The notes under the pieces: model-generated
Told to the model about the DNA's origin: nothing
Databases searched by the model: none
Seen by the model: the letters and a program-made list of their open reading frames with translations, nothing else
Shown: one piece after another, positions 12,641 to 24,400 of the stretch
How the letters are laid out: the number at the start of each line of letters is the position of its first letter
Position numbering within the stretch: the stretch's first letter is position 1
Program-made: the position numbers and the translations under genes
Assembly (NCBI GenBank): GCA_015501605.1
Contig: JADNRZ010000035.1
Location: 248,001-312,000 of the forward strand
Length of the DNA stretch: 64,000 nucleotides
From: Panaeolus papilionaceus
Taxonomy: Eukaryota; Basidiomycota; Agaricomycetes; Agaricales
Direction: 5' to 3'

Positions 12641-13682
12641 AGTATAAGCGACCAAGATGTTGCACTATTGACGCGCGTCTGCAGAAAAGAACAACACCTA
12701 ATTCAACATGAACACGAGGCTGAAGCCCTTTCACTCATTGCCGGCACGTTGGCCCTTTATCGATGAATACGAATCAATTGGCATGATGACTTCCGGTATC
12801 GGTCTGCGATTGGCGGCACAAATGCCAACCGTGACTCTACTTCCGCAAAGCTCCTGATCAAACATGATTAGGGTGATGAGGCGCGAACATAAAGCGCAAA
12901 TGGCTGCCAAGGCCTTGATACACCATCATGCGACCACCGTGTATCATGGTCCATAGCGAGGCAATCTTGAATCTGAGGCAAAGCACGTTCTGAATCAGGG
13001 TTTGAGCTTTTGTCCCTCGCACTGCGGCTCAACTGCGGCTGACGCCGACGGTTCTTGCCATCATCATCATCACACGGACGCACGCCATTGTGATGCAGCC
13101 TCGAGCCGCTGATTATGGGAGCTCACCGACCAGCATATAAAACACATTATTTCAACATTTCAGATTAAGATATATCACCCAACTTTGCAAAGATCTCAAT
13201 ACTCGAGGACAACCTTGATTAATGCCGAACCATTAATGGTTGCATAATTTCAGAAATTTGGGACTATTAGCATGGAAGAATTATTTGCCAGTATTCTTTT
13301 GGTACTGAGGCTGCTAACATTTCTCCCGCTTGACATCGTAGCTGCAGGAAATTCATGGAAACTCCGAGCTAGTAGTCGGATCACTAGGTCCCATCCTCCT
13401 CATTCGTTTATTGCCGTATCTCATTCTCTCATTGCAATTTAGGTCGAAGCGGCCATGACCCGGAATTGCACAATGATTCGTCCACAGCTTAGATATACTG
13501 TTATCGGTATTCAAAGACTCATCCAGAATCGAGATGATGAATGAGCTCTCCAAAACAGACCATTAAAGCGTTTATTAAGATCGTAATAAAACCGATGATT
13601 TGGTGTACCAGATAAACTTTTTTCAAGAGTGAGCACAAGTAAACGCTTGAAACATGTGCACCTCCATTACCAAGACCTCGCA
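12641..13682. other. Non-coding stretch with pieces repeated elsewhere in the window
   Basis: No gene was recognised. Much of it is duplicated: 12660-12870 resembles 24325-24545 (both upstream of a B-type gene), 12930-13080 resembles parts of 19250-19340 and 24590-24650, and 13360-13560 resembles 18780-18960 in reverse orientation. It therefore looks like flanking DNA carried along in the segmental duplications that spread the GTPase genes. Confidence 0.5.
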
Positions 13683-13763
13683 CGTCCGTCATGCTGACCT
13701 GACCTTGAGCTGTTCGATAACACCTTCGAGTTTGTCTGCCAATCTAGTGTACTCCTTGTGCAG
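13683..13763 (-). pseudogene. C-terminal tail fragment of a type-C GTPase
   Basis: Read on the minus strand, the 81 nt encode LHKEYTRLADKLEGVIEQL followed by KVRSA and a stop. This closely matches the last residues of the intact type-C gene at 40814-41838 (LHKEYTKLSEELECVIEKL, KARSA). Nothing of the GTPase domain precedes it. At 13763 the sequence switches abruptly to B-type N-terminal DNA, so the fragment marks a recombination junction. Confidence 0.75.
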
Positions 13764-15480
13764 CTTCGATGGTTCAAACTAAACTGTAGGATTCGTCGTT
13801 ATAAAACATGACGGAATTAGAATAAAAACACACTGGGTTGTTGTGGTTATCCTCAATGGGAGAAGGTTGGGAGGAACTCAGCGTCATGGTAGCCAACAAA
13901 GTGAACAACCTCATATTTTTGATAGAATAGGATCTTGCCTGAAAAATTACTCGTCCTGTGCAGAGTAAAACACGCAACAAAAAGCCGAACCAGATGAGAG
14001 GACAGCGTTATGTTGTTTCCATATTCTGAAAGAGCATCTTGTCCTTTAGTGGCTATGAGTGGTGCAGCCGTATCATGCTTCCGAAAATTGGCAACATAAG
14101 CAATGAGGCAGCTATAGGGCGAGGAAATCCACTCACTGCCTGCGTTGTAGAGATGTGCGGGTTGGTATATTTCTGTGCGCTACTACTACTGCAAAACCCA
14201 TGAGTATTTTCCTGAAGATTTCAAGGTTAAAACTGACCCTTCATTCATGTTCTCATCCTCGAAATAAAAGGCGACCTGATCATAGAGGTCCGATGTTAGA
14301 CAAAAGGAAAAAATCGGGAGAAACAAACAGACTCGTTCATTGCAAGATTCGTATTCGGTATCAGTATCTGAGCCCCCGATTTCGGGACAGGAAAACGAAG
14401 GTTGAGAGGAGCATAAACGCGTCGCATAATTAGAATCAAGCTTCCATACTCCCATCAACCACAGCACTGATTTTCCATACGTGCATAATTTTTGCACCAG
14501 ATCATCAGGAATATTGCCCTCTGAGTCTTCGTCAATGCTACGCAAGACCACCCAGAGCGAATTGGCACCGTGATTTTCGAGTAGGTAACTCCAAATGGCA
14601 GTCTACGGAAAACAGCATACCTGCCCACACTTTCACTATCTTTTTTTACTGCGAAACCTGGTTGGAAAGAGGCCTGTATCGTGATATGGTTGACCTTGGC
14701 ATAGAACAGGCTCAAAGACGACTGAGACAGTCGGGTATCTGGTTTAGTTTTGCTGAGGACATCATGGAGGTGATCCATCTAAAAACTATTTATTTAAACC
14801 CAAAATAAATATAGAAACAGAGAAAGATGATGACGTCTCGCCGGTCTCACTGCTTGAACGAGAGTTTCACCCTCAATGGCTGTCCTCTCTCACGGCTACG
14901 CGAGGGTTCGAGTCCCGTCCATTGATGATACTTTCTCCCTCCACCTTCGGGGAGTGGGGCCAGGGCAGTGGGCGGATCACATGACTCCCTGAGAGAGTAC
15001 GGGATCAAAGTCGGCAAGTCCACTAGGGTTGGAGTGATCCGCCCTGGAGGCACAAGGGTCGCAGCTGCATCACTTCATCAATATGCGGTTGCCCTGTGGG
15101 AGGCGCCCCAGTCCCTTTCCCCCCATCCACACCCACATCGCAAGGTCATGCCACGCATCACGCCTCGCTTCGTCACGCGTCACGCTTCATGGCACCTCGG
15201 CAGATTTCTTCGATCAACACTAAGATTTGGGTAGACCAGCTGATCCAGATAGCCAGTTGGGGTAGCGGTTAAGCCCCCTGATGAGCCCCTTCGCACGGGC
15301 GAAACTGCTATCTAATAAAAATACTATATTTCCAAACAGTTCCACACAATCACATAAGTACAACAAGCCCACTCACGGTTCCTCTTTCCTTGTAAACGGA
15401 AGTCTGGAGAGCAATCTACCCATTGGTTACGACGTTCCTGGTACATATATAGTGAGTATAAGCGACGCACTGAGAAGAGG
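13764..15480 (-). pseudogene. Remnant of a type-B N-terminal module without its GTPase domain (B2)
   Basis: On the minus strand this holds, in the same order as paralogue B1, a Ser/Pro-rich exon (about 13830-13940, SSQPSPIED), the exon with GKSVLWLMGVWKL (about 14340-14545), the exon with VNHITIQASFQPGFAVKK (about 14640-14780) and the leader-like region near 15310-15470. The GTPase exons that should follow at lower coordinates are missing, replaced by a type-C tail. The copy is also split by an insertion at about 14876-15311. No complete reading frame survives, so I call it a pseudogene; a short expressed product cannot be excluded. Confidence 0.65.
14876..15311. mobile_element. Insertion with tRNA-like pol III box, candidate SINE
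   Basis: The B1 and B3 copies are continuous at this place, so about 435 bp are extra here. Near its left edge the insert carries GGTTCGAGTCC (14908-14918), a perfect match to the B-box of tRNA genes. A CAATGG…CCATTG pair encloses about 40 nt there. Near the right edge, 15256-15274 (tagccagttggggtagcgg) resembles an A-box. The order B then A is wrong for a single tRNA, and no cloverleaf can be drawn. A tRNA-derived SINE, perhaps dimeric or rearranged, is the best guess. A clean target-site duplication was not seen. Confidence 0.4.
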
Positions 15481-15654
15481 CTAGAAGATAGCCTTTTGTC
15501 CGCAGTGTAAGGTATGGGTAAACGCCAACTCTATGTACTGAAAATGACTATACCGCAATTGCCAAGCTCCTTATCAGACACGATTAAGTCATCGCCACAG
15601 CGGCACCAAGCACAGAACTCTCACCATCTTGATCAGGCTCGATTCGATTTCGTG

Positions 15655-15804
15655 AACTGCCTCCTATGGAGGGGGGTGATCGCACTTGCCTAAGTGCTTC
15701 CGGACTCTGGAGGCAGTTCCTAAAACTGCCTTCTGTGGAGGGGGTGATCCCACTTGAGTACCCTTGCCTCAAGTGCTTCCAGACTTCGGAGGCAGTTCCT
15801 AAAA
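15655..15804. repeat. Two tandem hairpin-forming repeat units
   Basis: Two adjacent imperfect copies (15655-15723 and 15724-15804) each begin with AACTGCC(T)(T)C and end with GGAGGCAGTTCCTAAA. Each unit can therefore fold on itself through its ends. Both contain a G-run followed by TGATC(G/C)CACTTG and AAGTGCTTCC, which form a second internal inverted pair. No coding potential or known element was recognised. Confidence 0.6.
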
Positions 15805-16379
15805 TGGGTCGCCAAGAATTGAACCATCAAAAGTGGTTATAAGAATCGAAAGACGACGATGGACTCTTAACAGGACAGCCGACAATACAGTCGTTTGCAT
15901 ATTGTTTTGCAGACAAGAATTTCTAAAATCTTGTTTATTTGGATATTGATGACACCTATCCCAGGGTCATCGTCAGCAGAGCCCTGATGATCGTCCAACT
16001 CAATTCTCGAGAGACTCAGGTTAGTAAATGCCTAATATTCTCCACAAAAAGATCATCTTGAATGGGTTACAAACGACAAAAAATGAGGGAGGTAAATGAT
16101 TCTGACGAACGGAAAGCGAGCAACAAAATGCCCCTATCGAGGAGATGTGATGTTTGGCATCATTCCAAACACAACTAAACAAGATTTTGAAAATATTATT
16201 CTGCAAAACAATATGCAAACCAACTGCAGCTGGAATACAGAGATGTTTAAAGTCCTCCGTCAGAATGCAACAAGTGGAATTCAACCTCGTGCTGGTGCTG
16301 CATTTCACACCGGTCTAATGCCTCTCCAAATAAGGACACTCATATAAAAACCCTGTCCCCCTCTATTTAACCCCTCTTC
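15805..16379. other. Non-coding stretch, nothing recognised
   Basis: AT-rich sequence with one 83-codon frame at 16096-16347 that lacks a recognisable motif or splice-supported extension. It lies directly upstream of the broken type-A copy. Confidence 0.4.
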
Positions 16380-17628
16380 CACTGTCGGTACTATTTGGAC
16401 GCTGCATGATGAACGTTTTGGACCTCTTCAGGCGAAAGTTAGAATTGTAAGTGCAGCATTCATTACTCTAGATACCCTTAGGAGTTTCCAATCGACGCTG
16501 AGGAAACGTAGGCACTTCTTCGGGGACACGAAGCTTGTTGCTCAGGTTAGTCACCACGAATTCCTGAGGCGACTCATCAAGCCTCCTTGACTGTCTGGAG
16601 TACTCATTTGACATGAAAAACTATCAAAGGCACAACAGCTTTTCACCACCTATGATAACAACAACGTAATGTCGTCGTCGTCGCCATTGCCGTCTTCGTC
16701 AAGACCGACAAATATTAAGCGACATTCGATTGTAATAAGCAGGCGCTCTGTGATGGCCACCTTCGAGCCGGGCTATAGCTCAGAAAGGATACGCCAGAGT
16801 CTCTCAAAGTACGTGAGTGCCTATATTGCCAGACACCGTAACTGACGAGCTTCTCTCCCGCAGTCGTGCATCGTCTCTTGTTGTGATTTTGTGTGACATC
16901 GACACTGTCAATCTGGATACCGTCATTCCAACAAACTTTATCGAAGAAGTTTCCACCCTGAGCGAATCGTCAGTCCTCTGGCTAACAGGCATTTGGAGGC
17001 CAGATGCGTCAAGTGAGGTCAGTTGGAGGTCCTCTCCTTCACTTGTCATGCATTCGACTTCAAACATACTGATCCTCTAAATTTAAAACAGAAGCAGCAA
17101 GAACTCCAGTTACGCGACTTCACCTTGAAGGTGTCGTACGTTCTACAAACACATTTATATTTTGTTCTCATCCTTTAATACAGCAATCTCTGAAGCGTGG
17201 TGCTCGCTATGCACGCTGGTCCTACGACGACGAATCACTACACAACCACATCGAAGAACTGGTCGAAAACAAATACATGAAGTCGAACATTGTTCGAAAC
17301 GTAATGTAAGTGGTTTATATATCCAAGTCTGCCTTTCTGAGTTCCTGATGTTTGCTCCGACAGCTCGCTCAAGCAACTTAGCTTGCCAGCTTGGATTGCG
17401 CGGATCTTTAATGGCAGTACGCTGGTTTCCCCTCGCTCAGAAACGGACAATACAACGAATCAAGTATCTGTGGAGGAGATTTCGGTGTCGCAGGACACCC
17501 CTTGTATAACCCCTGCTACGGAAGGCGTTGCGTTGCCCAGCCATGACACTCTAGGGTGGGAGAACACTTGCTCTAGTCTAACTGTTAGAAAACGTCTTGA
17601 CAACATCATAGGCCAGCCTTCGAACTGA
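16380..17628 (+). pseudogene. Type-A paralogue lacking the GTPase domain (A-prime)
   Basis: The plus strand carries the type-A exons in order: TIWTLHDERFGPLQAK (16388-16555), KRHSIVISRRSVMATFEPGY (about 16660-16810), VVILCDIDTVNLD with SVLWLTGIWRPDASS (16863-17016), KQQELQLRDFTLK (17093-17133) and SLKRGARYARW to VENKYMKSNIVRN (17187-17306). The next coding piece is not the P-loop exon but the far C-terminal tail (LSLPAWIARIFNGSTLVSPR, from about 17376), ending at 17628. All GTPase exons are gone, as if deleted between two introns. It might still encode a truncated N-module protein, but the linker exon phases look disturbed. Confidence 0.65.
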
Positions 17629-18646
17629 CGGAACTGACGTGGGTGACGAAGATTCGAAGTTCCTTACCAGAACTAATGGAACGGGACAGTGTCGTTGGGT
17701 GAGAAGCGAATTATTCGTCACTAGATGTCGCATTGAACTTCACAACAGTGTCGTGGGGCCTGTAGGTTCAGGCAAAACAACGGTGAGCACTCGTTTGAGC
17801 GTATCGATGTGCATGCCATCCACATACTGATGCTGACTCGACTCCCTTTTGAGTTTGTAAATTGCGCGACTGGAAGCAGCTTGAAAGTGGGGCACGATTT
17901 GGAGTCATGCACCTCTGCGATCAGCGTTGTCTGCTTTCAACACGACAATGCTCGGATCTACGTCGTCGATACACCAGGGCTTAATGACATGCATAGGTCC
18001 GATGCGGATACTTGCGACCTTATATCCGAGTGGTTTAAACAATGGTGAGTAGATCTCAATTCCTTTCAAGCCAATACTTAAATTCAGTTTAGCGTGCCCG
18101 AAATCAATTTCGCAGGCATCCTATACTTACATCGCATCGCTGATCACGGCGTTAAAGGGAACCGCCTTGAGAACCTGAAGTTCTTCCAGCAGCTGTGCTC
18201 TGGGAATTATCACAAAGTAACCTTTGCGACTACCATGGGGGACGAACTTGAACAAGATACTAAATCTACAGAAACGCATCAAGAAGAGTGCAGGTTGAAG
18301 GAGCACTTTGCGTCCATCTTTACCGGAGGGGCTCAACTAAAGCGTGTGGACAATGCACCAAGCTCAGCTAAAGTTCTCCTGACGGACATCATACGCGACT
18401 CCAGAGATCTTCAAGCCGTCAATGTGCAGAAGCAAGTCATCACCGACCGACCATAAAGACTTCACTGAAGTGAAGATCAGCACTTATTCAGCAAATTGGC
18501 ACCCACAAAGTGTCGTTGGTCCGACTGAGCTTCGAGAGGCGTGCTGAACATTTCGAGCATGTTCAGCGCATTCTGCACAAGGAGTACACCAAATTGGCGG
18601 AAGAACTCGAATGTGTTATCGAGAAGCTGAAGGCCCGGTCAGCATG
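17628..18646 (+). pseudogene. Type-C GTPase, broken copy (C1)
   Basis: Aligns by eye with the intact type-C gene (40814-41838): leader 17628-17698, P-loop exon 17749-17782 (VVGPVGSGKTT, 34 nt), exon 17854-18044 (FVNCATGSSLKVGHDLESC, IYVVDTPGLND) and C-terminal exon from 18093. Three defects are visible. The codon matching the intact start is ACG. The conserved TTMWDD reads TTMGDE. The frame is lost near 18447 within the region VNVQKQ, after which …LHKEYTKLAEELECVIEKL is readable only in another frame. It lies directly downstream of the type-A tail, as in the 40.8-43.4 kb pair. Confidence 0.75.
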
Positions 18647-19676
18647 ATGGATGCGTGAGGTCTTGGTAATAGATGAGCACATGTTTCAGGTGTCTACTTG
18701 TATGTACTTACTCGAAAGTAGTGTGTCTGGTACACCAAACTATTGATTTTATTACGATCTCAATGTACGGTTTAATTTTATTCATCATCTCGACTCTGGA
18801 TGAGTCCTTGAATACTGATATTGTTCTGATATACCACAGACCAAAAATACATAGTATGTCTAAACTGTGGACGAATCATTGTGCAATTCTGGGTCGCGGC
18901 CGCTTCGACCTAAATTGCCATGACAGAATGAGATATGGCATGAAATCATCTTCTGATATGGCCTCTGAGGGTTCGTCAGTACATAATCTTGAAGGCTTTT
19001 ACTCACAAACTTTTATGCGTGAGACGATGTAGCACAAAAACGGTGCATGGAATCATACATACTTAAGAGCGCGTTTTGTACTCTTCTGGTCTTCAGGCAG
19101 CAGGGTTTCAAGATATGACACAAGCCTGTATGTCTTTCGAAGTCAGCGTCGGTAAAGGGCACCTTTTTTAATAGAGGGATTTGCATACTATGAAGCGCGA
19201 ACATCAGACGTAAACCGTTTCAAAGGCCTTGAATTATATGATTATCATGGGTCGTGGTCCATAGCGAGGCAAAGCACGTTCCGAGTCGGGTGTCCCTCGC
19301 ACTGCGGCTGACGCCGACAGTTGTTGCCGTCACCATCATCACACGGACTCACACAGATGCAACTCATCTGCGAACCCCATTCGTGTATTTCCATGTCTCA
19401 TCCTGTCGGCCACAAGTAAAAATAGAGCTAGATTTGCATGATGATTCACCCCCAGCCTAGAGAGGCTGTCGCTGCGTTTTTGGTCTGTATGTCGGAGCGA
19501 TATTGGTATTCAAGGACCCATCGACATTGGGGATAGCGAGTAAGTTCTTCAGTTATAAGTTGTAATAAAGCCAAAAATTCGGCGTACCAAATACACGACT
19601 TTCAAGTAAGTACATACAAGTAGACAATTGAAACATGTGCTGGTCAACGCACAAGACCTCGCACATCCGTCATGCT
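18647..19676. other. Spacer between two divergent-fate type-C copies
   Basis: No gene was recognised. The first and last 100 bp contain related 3'-flank sequence (around 18650-18750 and 19570-19670, in opposite orientation), as expected for two convergent type-C copies facing each other. The middle shares fragments with 12930-13560 and 24590-24650. Confidence 0.45.
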
Positions 19677-20735
19677 GACCGGGCCTTCAGCTTCTCGATA
19701 ACACGTTCGAGTTCTTCCGCCAATTTTTGGTACTCCTTTTGCAGAATGCGCTGAACATGCTCGGAGTGTTCAACACGCTTCTCAAGGCTCAGTCGGACCA
19801 AAGTTTCTTTGTGGGCGCCAATTACCCGCATGAGCTTGGCATCCATGATGGCGCTGATCTTCACTTCGGCAAGGTCTTTGTGGCCGGAGACGAGTTGCTT
19901 CTGCGCATCGACGGCTTGAAGATCTCTGGAGTCGCGTATGATGTCCGTCAGGAGAACTTTGGCTGAGTTTGGTGCATTGTCCACACGCTTTAGTTGGGCT
20001 CCTCCGTTAAAAATGGGCGCAAAGTACCCCTTCAACGTGCGCTCTTCTTGATGCATTTCTGTAGATCCGACATCTTGTCCAAGTTCGTTCCACATGGTAG
20101 TCGCAAAGGTAACTTTGTGATAATCCCCAGAGCACAGCTGCTAGAAAAACTTTAGGTTCTCATTCCACTTCCCTTTCACGCCGTCATCTGTGATGCGATG
20201 TAAGTATACGATTCCTGCGAAATTGATTTCGGGTACGCTAAACTGAATTTAAGCACTATTGGCTTGAAGCACGTGAAGGCCAACTCACCATTGTTCAAAC
20301 CACTTCGATATAAGATCACATGTATCTGCATCTGACCGGTCCTTGTCGTTCAACCCTGGTGTATCGACGACGTACATAGATGCGAGCATTGTCATGAGGG
20401 ATGCAGACAACGTCGATCATATGGGTGCATGACTCCAAATCGTGCCCCACTTTCAAGCTGCTTCTAGTCGCACAATTTACAAACTCAAGAGGAAGTTGAG
20501 TCAGTATTGATGCATGTACATATGGTATTCGCGCCGCTACGCTCACATGAGTACTTACCGTTGTTTTGCCTGAACCTACAGGCTCCACGACACTGTTATG
20601 AGTGTTCAATATCAAGCAAAGTTCGACGTTCTCTTCTCTCACCCAACAACAAAATCTTCTGTCATAAAATTTGGTAAGGAAGTCCGGGTCTCCGTCACCC
20701 ATTTTTGTTCCGTTAATTCGAAGGTCGGTCTGCAC
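19677..20735 (-). pseudogene. Type-C GTPase, broken copy (C2)
   Basis: C-terminal exon 19677-about 20250, second core exon about 20290-20480 and P-loop exon 20559-20592 (34 nt). Disabling changes compared with the intact copy: four extra bases (gtac) in the G3 motif near 20372, which turn VVDTPGLND into RRRYTRVER; a TAG in place of the second-last Gln codon of KFFQQ near 20142; and G1 changed from VVG to VVEPVGSGKTT. The C-terminal half (TTMWNELGQD … VEHSEHVQRILQKEY) is otherwise open. The product is very unlikely to be a working GTPase. Confidence 0.75.
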
Positions 20736-20929
20736 CCCGTTATCTACTCGTTACTTGGGTTCTGAGAAAATCAATCCTTACCGTAAAGTCCTGTCCAATG
20801 GCGATAATACGTCATTTGAGCCAATCAACGGGGTGTCGTGAGGGCTATTCTGCGCAACCAATGGTTTAGCAGAAGTCCGCTTAGTGGTGCTCCCGAATTT
20901 CATTTCCTGCTTCCCAATGCTTGGGATCA

Positions 20930-23900
20930 TCAAAAAAATGAGTAGCCATCACTGGTATCATCATAAAAACGGGCTAACCTGACGCTCGTATCTACTGCCT
21001 GTTTCGAAGTATCTAAGGTGGGAGAAGGAAGAAGTATCTGACCGAAGTGTGATTGGTTCGAAGTTCCATTGGAATCTAGGTGGTCGAACAGAGGAGATTG
21101 CTGTTTGTTGGGTAATAACCGTGGCACCCAATACATCAGACGTGTCGGCAAATTAAGCTGCATGTATTGCATGTCCGCAATCAACGCCATGAGCTCTTGA
21201 GTCAACTCCTCATGCTCCTTCTTCAACAGAATCTGCACTTGTTCCGATTTCTCGGTTCGTAGGTCTCGACTGAGCTGCTGTAATGCTGCGTGATGCGACC
21301 GGAGCACATCATCCAGCTTGTCGTATATCTTGCGACCGGCATCCGTATGCCGAAGGTCTTTGTTGTACGCGACGAGTTCTTTTTGCAGAGAAAGAGGTCG
21401 CAAGTCGGTAACATCGTTGATGATTTCTTGTATGAGTTCTTTCGCCGATTCTGGGCTGTTCTGAAGCCTCTCGAATCGGGCGCCGTTACGGACCACATAC
21501 GAGAAATAGTCGTCCCGTAATTGTCTCTCTCTCTCCTTCCCGATGTCCTCGTCCACGTCGTCCCACATCGTCGTGGCCAAGGTCACCTTGTGAAAACAGT
21601 CTTTGCCGCATAGCTTCTCAAAGATCTGGAAGTTCTTCAGTGTCGTACCTCCCATGCGATTGTCAGATATGCGATGCAGATATATCAAACCACTGAGATA
21701 CACCTGGTTGGTGAAACTGCGGTGACATCAAAATTTTGTAAAAACGGTGTATATATCACAAGGAACCCACCGTTTTTCAAGCCATTCAGATATGAGTTTG
21801 AATATATCCAGGTCTGTGCGATTGGTATCATTGAACCCTGGTGTGTCAACGATGTAGATTTTACTGTCACCGAAACGAATGACGTGAATGTCACTAGTGC
21901 ATGACTCCAAATCATCGCCAATCTCAAGCTTGTCGTACCCGGTCGCGTTTCTTACGAACTAAAACACACACTTCTCAGCAATGATAAAACCACCGCCACA
22001 TCTTTCCAACACACCGTGCTCTTCCCAGCCCCCCTTGGGCCCATGATGCTGGACAGATGATAACAAATCAGGTTTTTTTGCATCGCGGACAGGAATTATA
22101 GAGCTTACGCAATAATGATATCGTCTTCTGAAAGTTCCAATGAATCTTGAACTTCTGTCGCAGGACCATGACCCGCCAACGAGGCCCCATGCAGGCTGCG
22201 TAAATAGTCAAATAATAGGTCACGGGGAAAAAGGGGGCTGTCCTCACCTTTCCCTGCTTTACGAGATCTCCTTCTTTGCGCTTCATCAAAGCTTCAAGAG
22301 CAGCTCGTAGAGATTTTTCATCGGACCAGCGCAAGTAACGCGCGCCTTTCTTGAGTGATGGCTTTTTTTAATGGAGTTAGAACAAGCGTCGATGTTGACA
22401 ATAAAATGCGAATAATCAATACCTTCAGAATTTGATTGCGCAGCTTCAGTTCGTATTGCTTGCGTGCGACCTGCGGCGAAACAGGGTTTGCAGCCTGTGT
22501 TTTCTGTTTTCTGTAATCCAAAGTACCAAATCTGTGGACAATCTAGGAACGGTCACTTCCATGAACACGTGACCATTATCGCAAGTAGAACACGAACCTT
22601 CGAATGCTGTGTATCGTCTTTCTCTACTGCATAGTTCTCATTGATGCCGTCAAGCGTTGGATCTTGTGAGGGATCCATATTATTCGAGGATGGGTTGGAT
22701 TCCACAACGTCTGCAATGGCCATCTCCTAAAGGCAAATGTTTCAGCCGTGTTCAGAACACGCTGTAATGTGATAAAAACATGAACGGGGGATGTCCTTGT
22801 CGCGGTACTGGCATAGCTGTAGAACTGCTGGGATGAAGTATTCCCTGCGTTTTGAGAGTGAGGTGGTGAGATAGCAACTTTGAAACTCGCTTGGGCTTCT
22901 GCCTCTTCAATCTTTCTAAGAATCAGTGTTGTGAGGCAGGAGAGGTCAACCATAGATTACCGTCGTTGATGTCGGTGTCTCCACAGAAATATCATTAGTT
23001 GTGTTTATATTTTCGGGGGGCATGCTGTTCACTTCGCCCAAAGCCTGACCGCCGTCTTTGGATTTATATGCATGAGGCTTTCCGAATGCCATCAGCATGA
23101 ACTTACCTTCAATGATGGCGTTATAAAAATGACGGAATTAGAGGAAAAACACACCGGGTTGTGGTGATCCGTCTCAAAGCTACTCTCAATGGGAGAAGGT
23201 TGGGAGGAACTCGGCGTCATGGTAGGGGACAAAGTGAACGGCCTCCTATTTTCGATAGAATAGGATTGTGCCTGAAAAATTATTCGTCCTGAGCAGAATA
23301 AAAAAGGCAATAAAACGACGAACTATATGCGGGGGTTGTGAGTTATCTTGGTCATCTTGTGAGGGAGTTGAGTGGTTTGCGTCGTGATAGGTATTCATAT
23401 CACTGTCGCCGCAAGGTTAATATCCATGACCACTTTCTGAAGACGGTCGACAGTAATATCCGAGATTCAAACTGACCCATTGTTCTTGACCTCAGCTCTG
23501 GTTGAAGAGGACGGACTTATGACGGTAGGAGGCGAGGCGACCTAACCGCAGATGTTGATATTAGACAACAGGATGTAATCAAGGAAAAACAGACTCCTTC
23601 ATTGCGAGACTCATTTGCGGTATCAATATCCGAGCCTCCAATTTCGAGACTGGGAGACAAAGGTCGAGAGGAGGTAGACTGAATCGTATCGTCGCGATCT
23701 AGCCTACACATCCCCGTCAACCACAACACTGATTTTCCATAGACGCGTAAATCTTCAACCAGATCGCCAGGAATATTTCCCTCTGAGTGTTTGTCAATGA
23801 CAGACAAGACTACCCAGAGCGGATTGACACTGCGTTTTTTTGAGTGAATGACTGTACACAGAAATCTACAGAAAACAGCATACCTGCCCACACTATCGCC

Positions 23901-24400
23901 TTTGCGCGGTGTAGAGGCTACACCAGGGACGCCATCTTTTTCTAGTACGAAACCTGGTTGAAAAGAGGCCGGTATGATGGCATGATTGACCTTGACGTTG
24001 AGCAGACTCGAAGGCGACTGCGACGTTTGGCCGTCTGGTTTAGTTTTGCTGAGAACATCATGGGCCTGACCCATTTAAAAAAACCATTCAGACCAAACGT
24101 CAGTACAGAGAAAGAGAAAGACGATAACGCCTCACCTCTCGAACGAGATCCTCATCCCCAATAAAAATTCTATGTTTCCAATTAGTTCCACACAATCACA
24201 TAAGTACAACAAGCCCTCACAGTTCATCTTTCCTTGTAAACGGAACTTGAAGTCTGGCGATAAATCTACGCATTGGTTACGACGTTCCTGGTGTATGTAT
24301 AGGGAGTATAGGCGACCAAGGGATTGCACTGTTGATGCGCGTCTGCAGAAAAGAACAACACTTAATTCAACATGAACACGAGGCTGAAGCCCTTCCACTC
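20930..24400 (-). CDS. GTPase paralogue B3, near-duplicate of B1, possibly frameshifted
   Basis: Core exons: 20930-21716, 21771-21958, 22015-22048 (34 nt), 22109-22195, 22248-22361 and about 22433-22500. It is almost identical to B1 over the core (IYIVDTPGFNDT; LATTMWDDV). The C-terminus is longer and ends in RFYDDTSDGYSFF. G1 reads IMGPRGAGKST. The SLKKGARYLRW exon is 114 nt against 116 nt in B1, two bases being absent near 22257, so it ends in phase 0 where the next exon expects phase 2. Without an alternative junction this puts the P-loop out of frame. Upstream exons (IEEAEAQASFKVAISPP near 22870, GKSVLWLTGMCRL near 23720, VNHAIIPASFQPGFVLEK near 23950, NWKHRIFIGDEDLVRE near 24160) match the B1 order. 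Confidence 0.6.
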
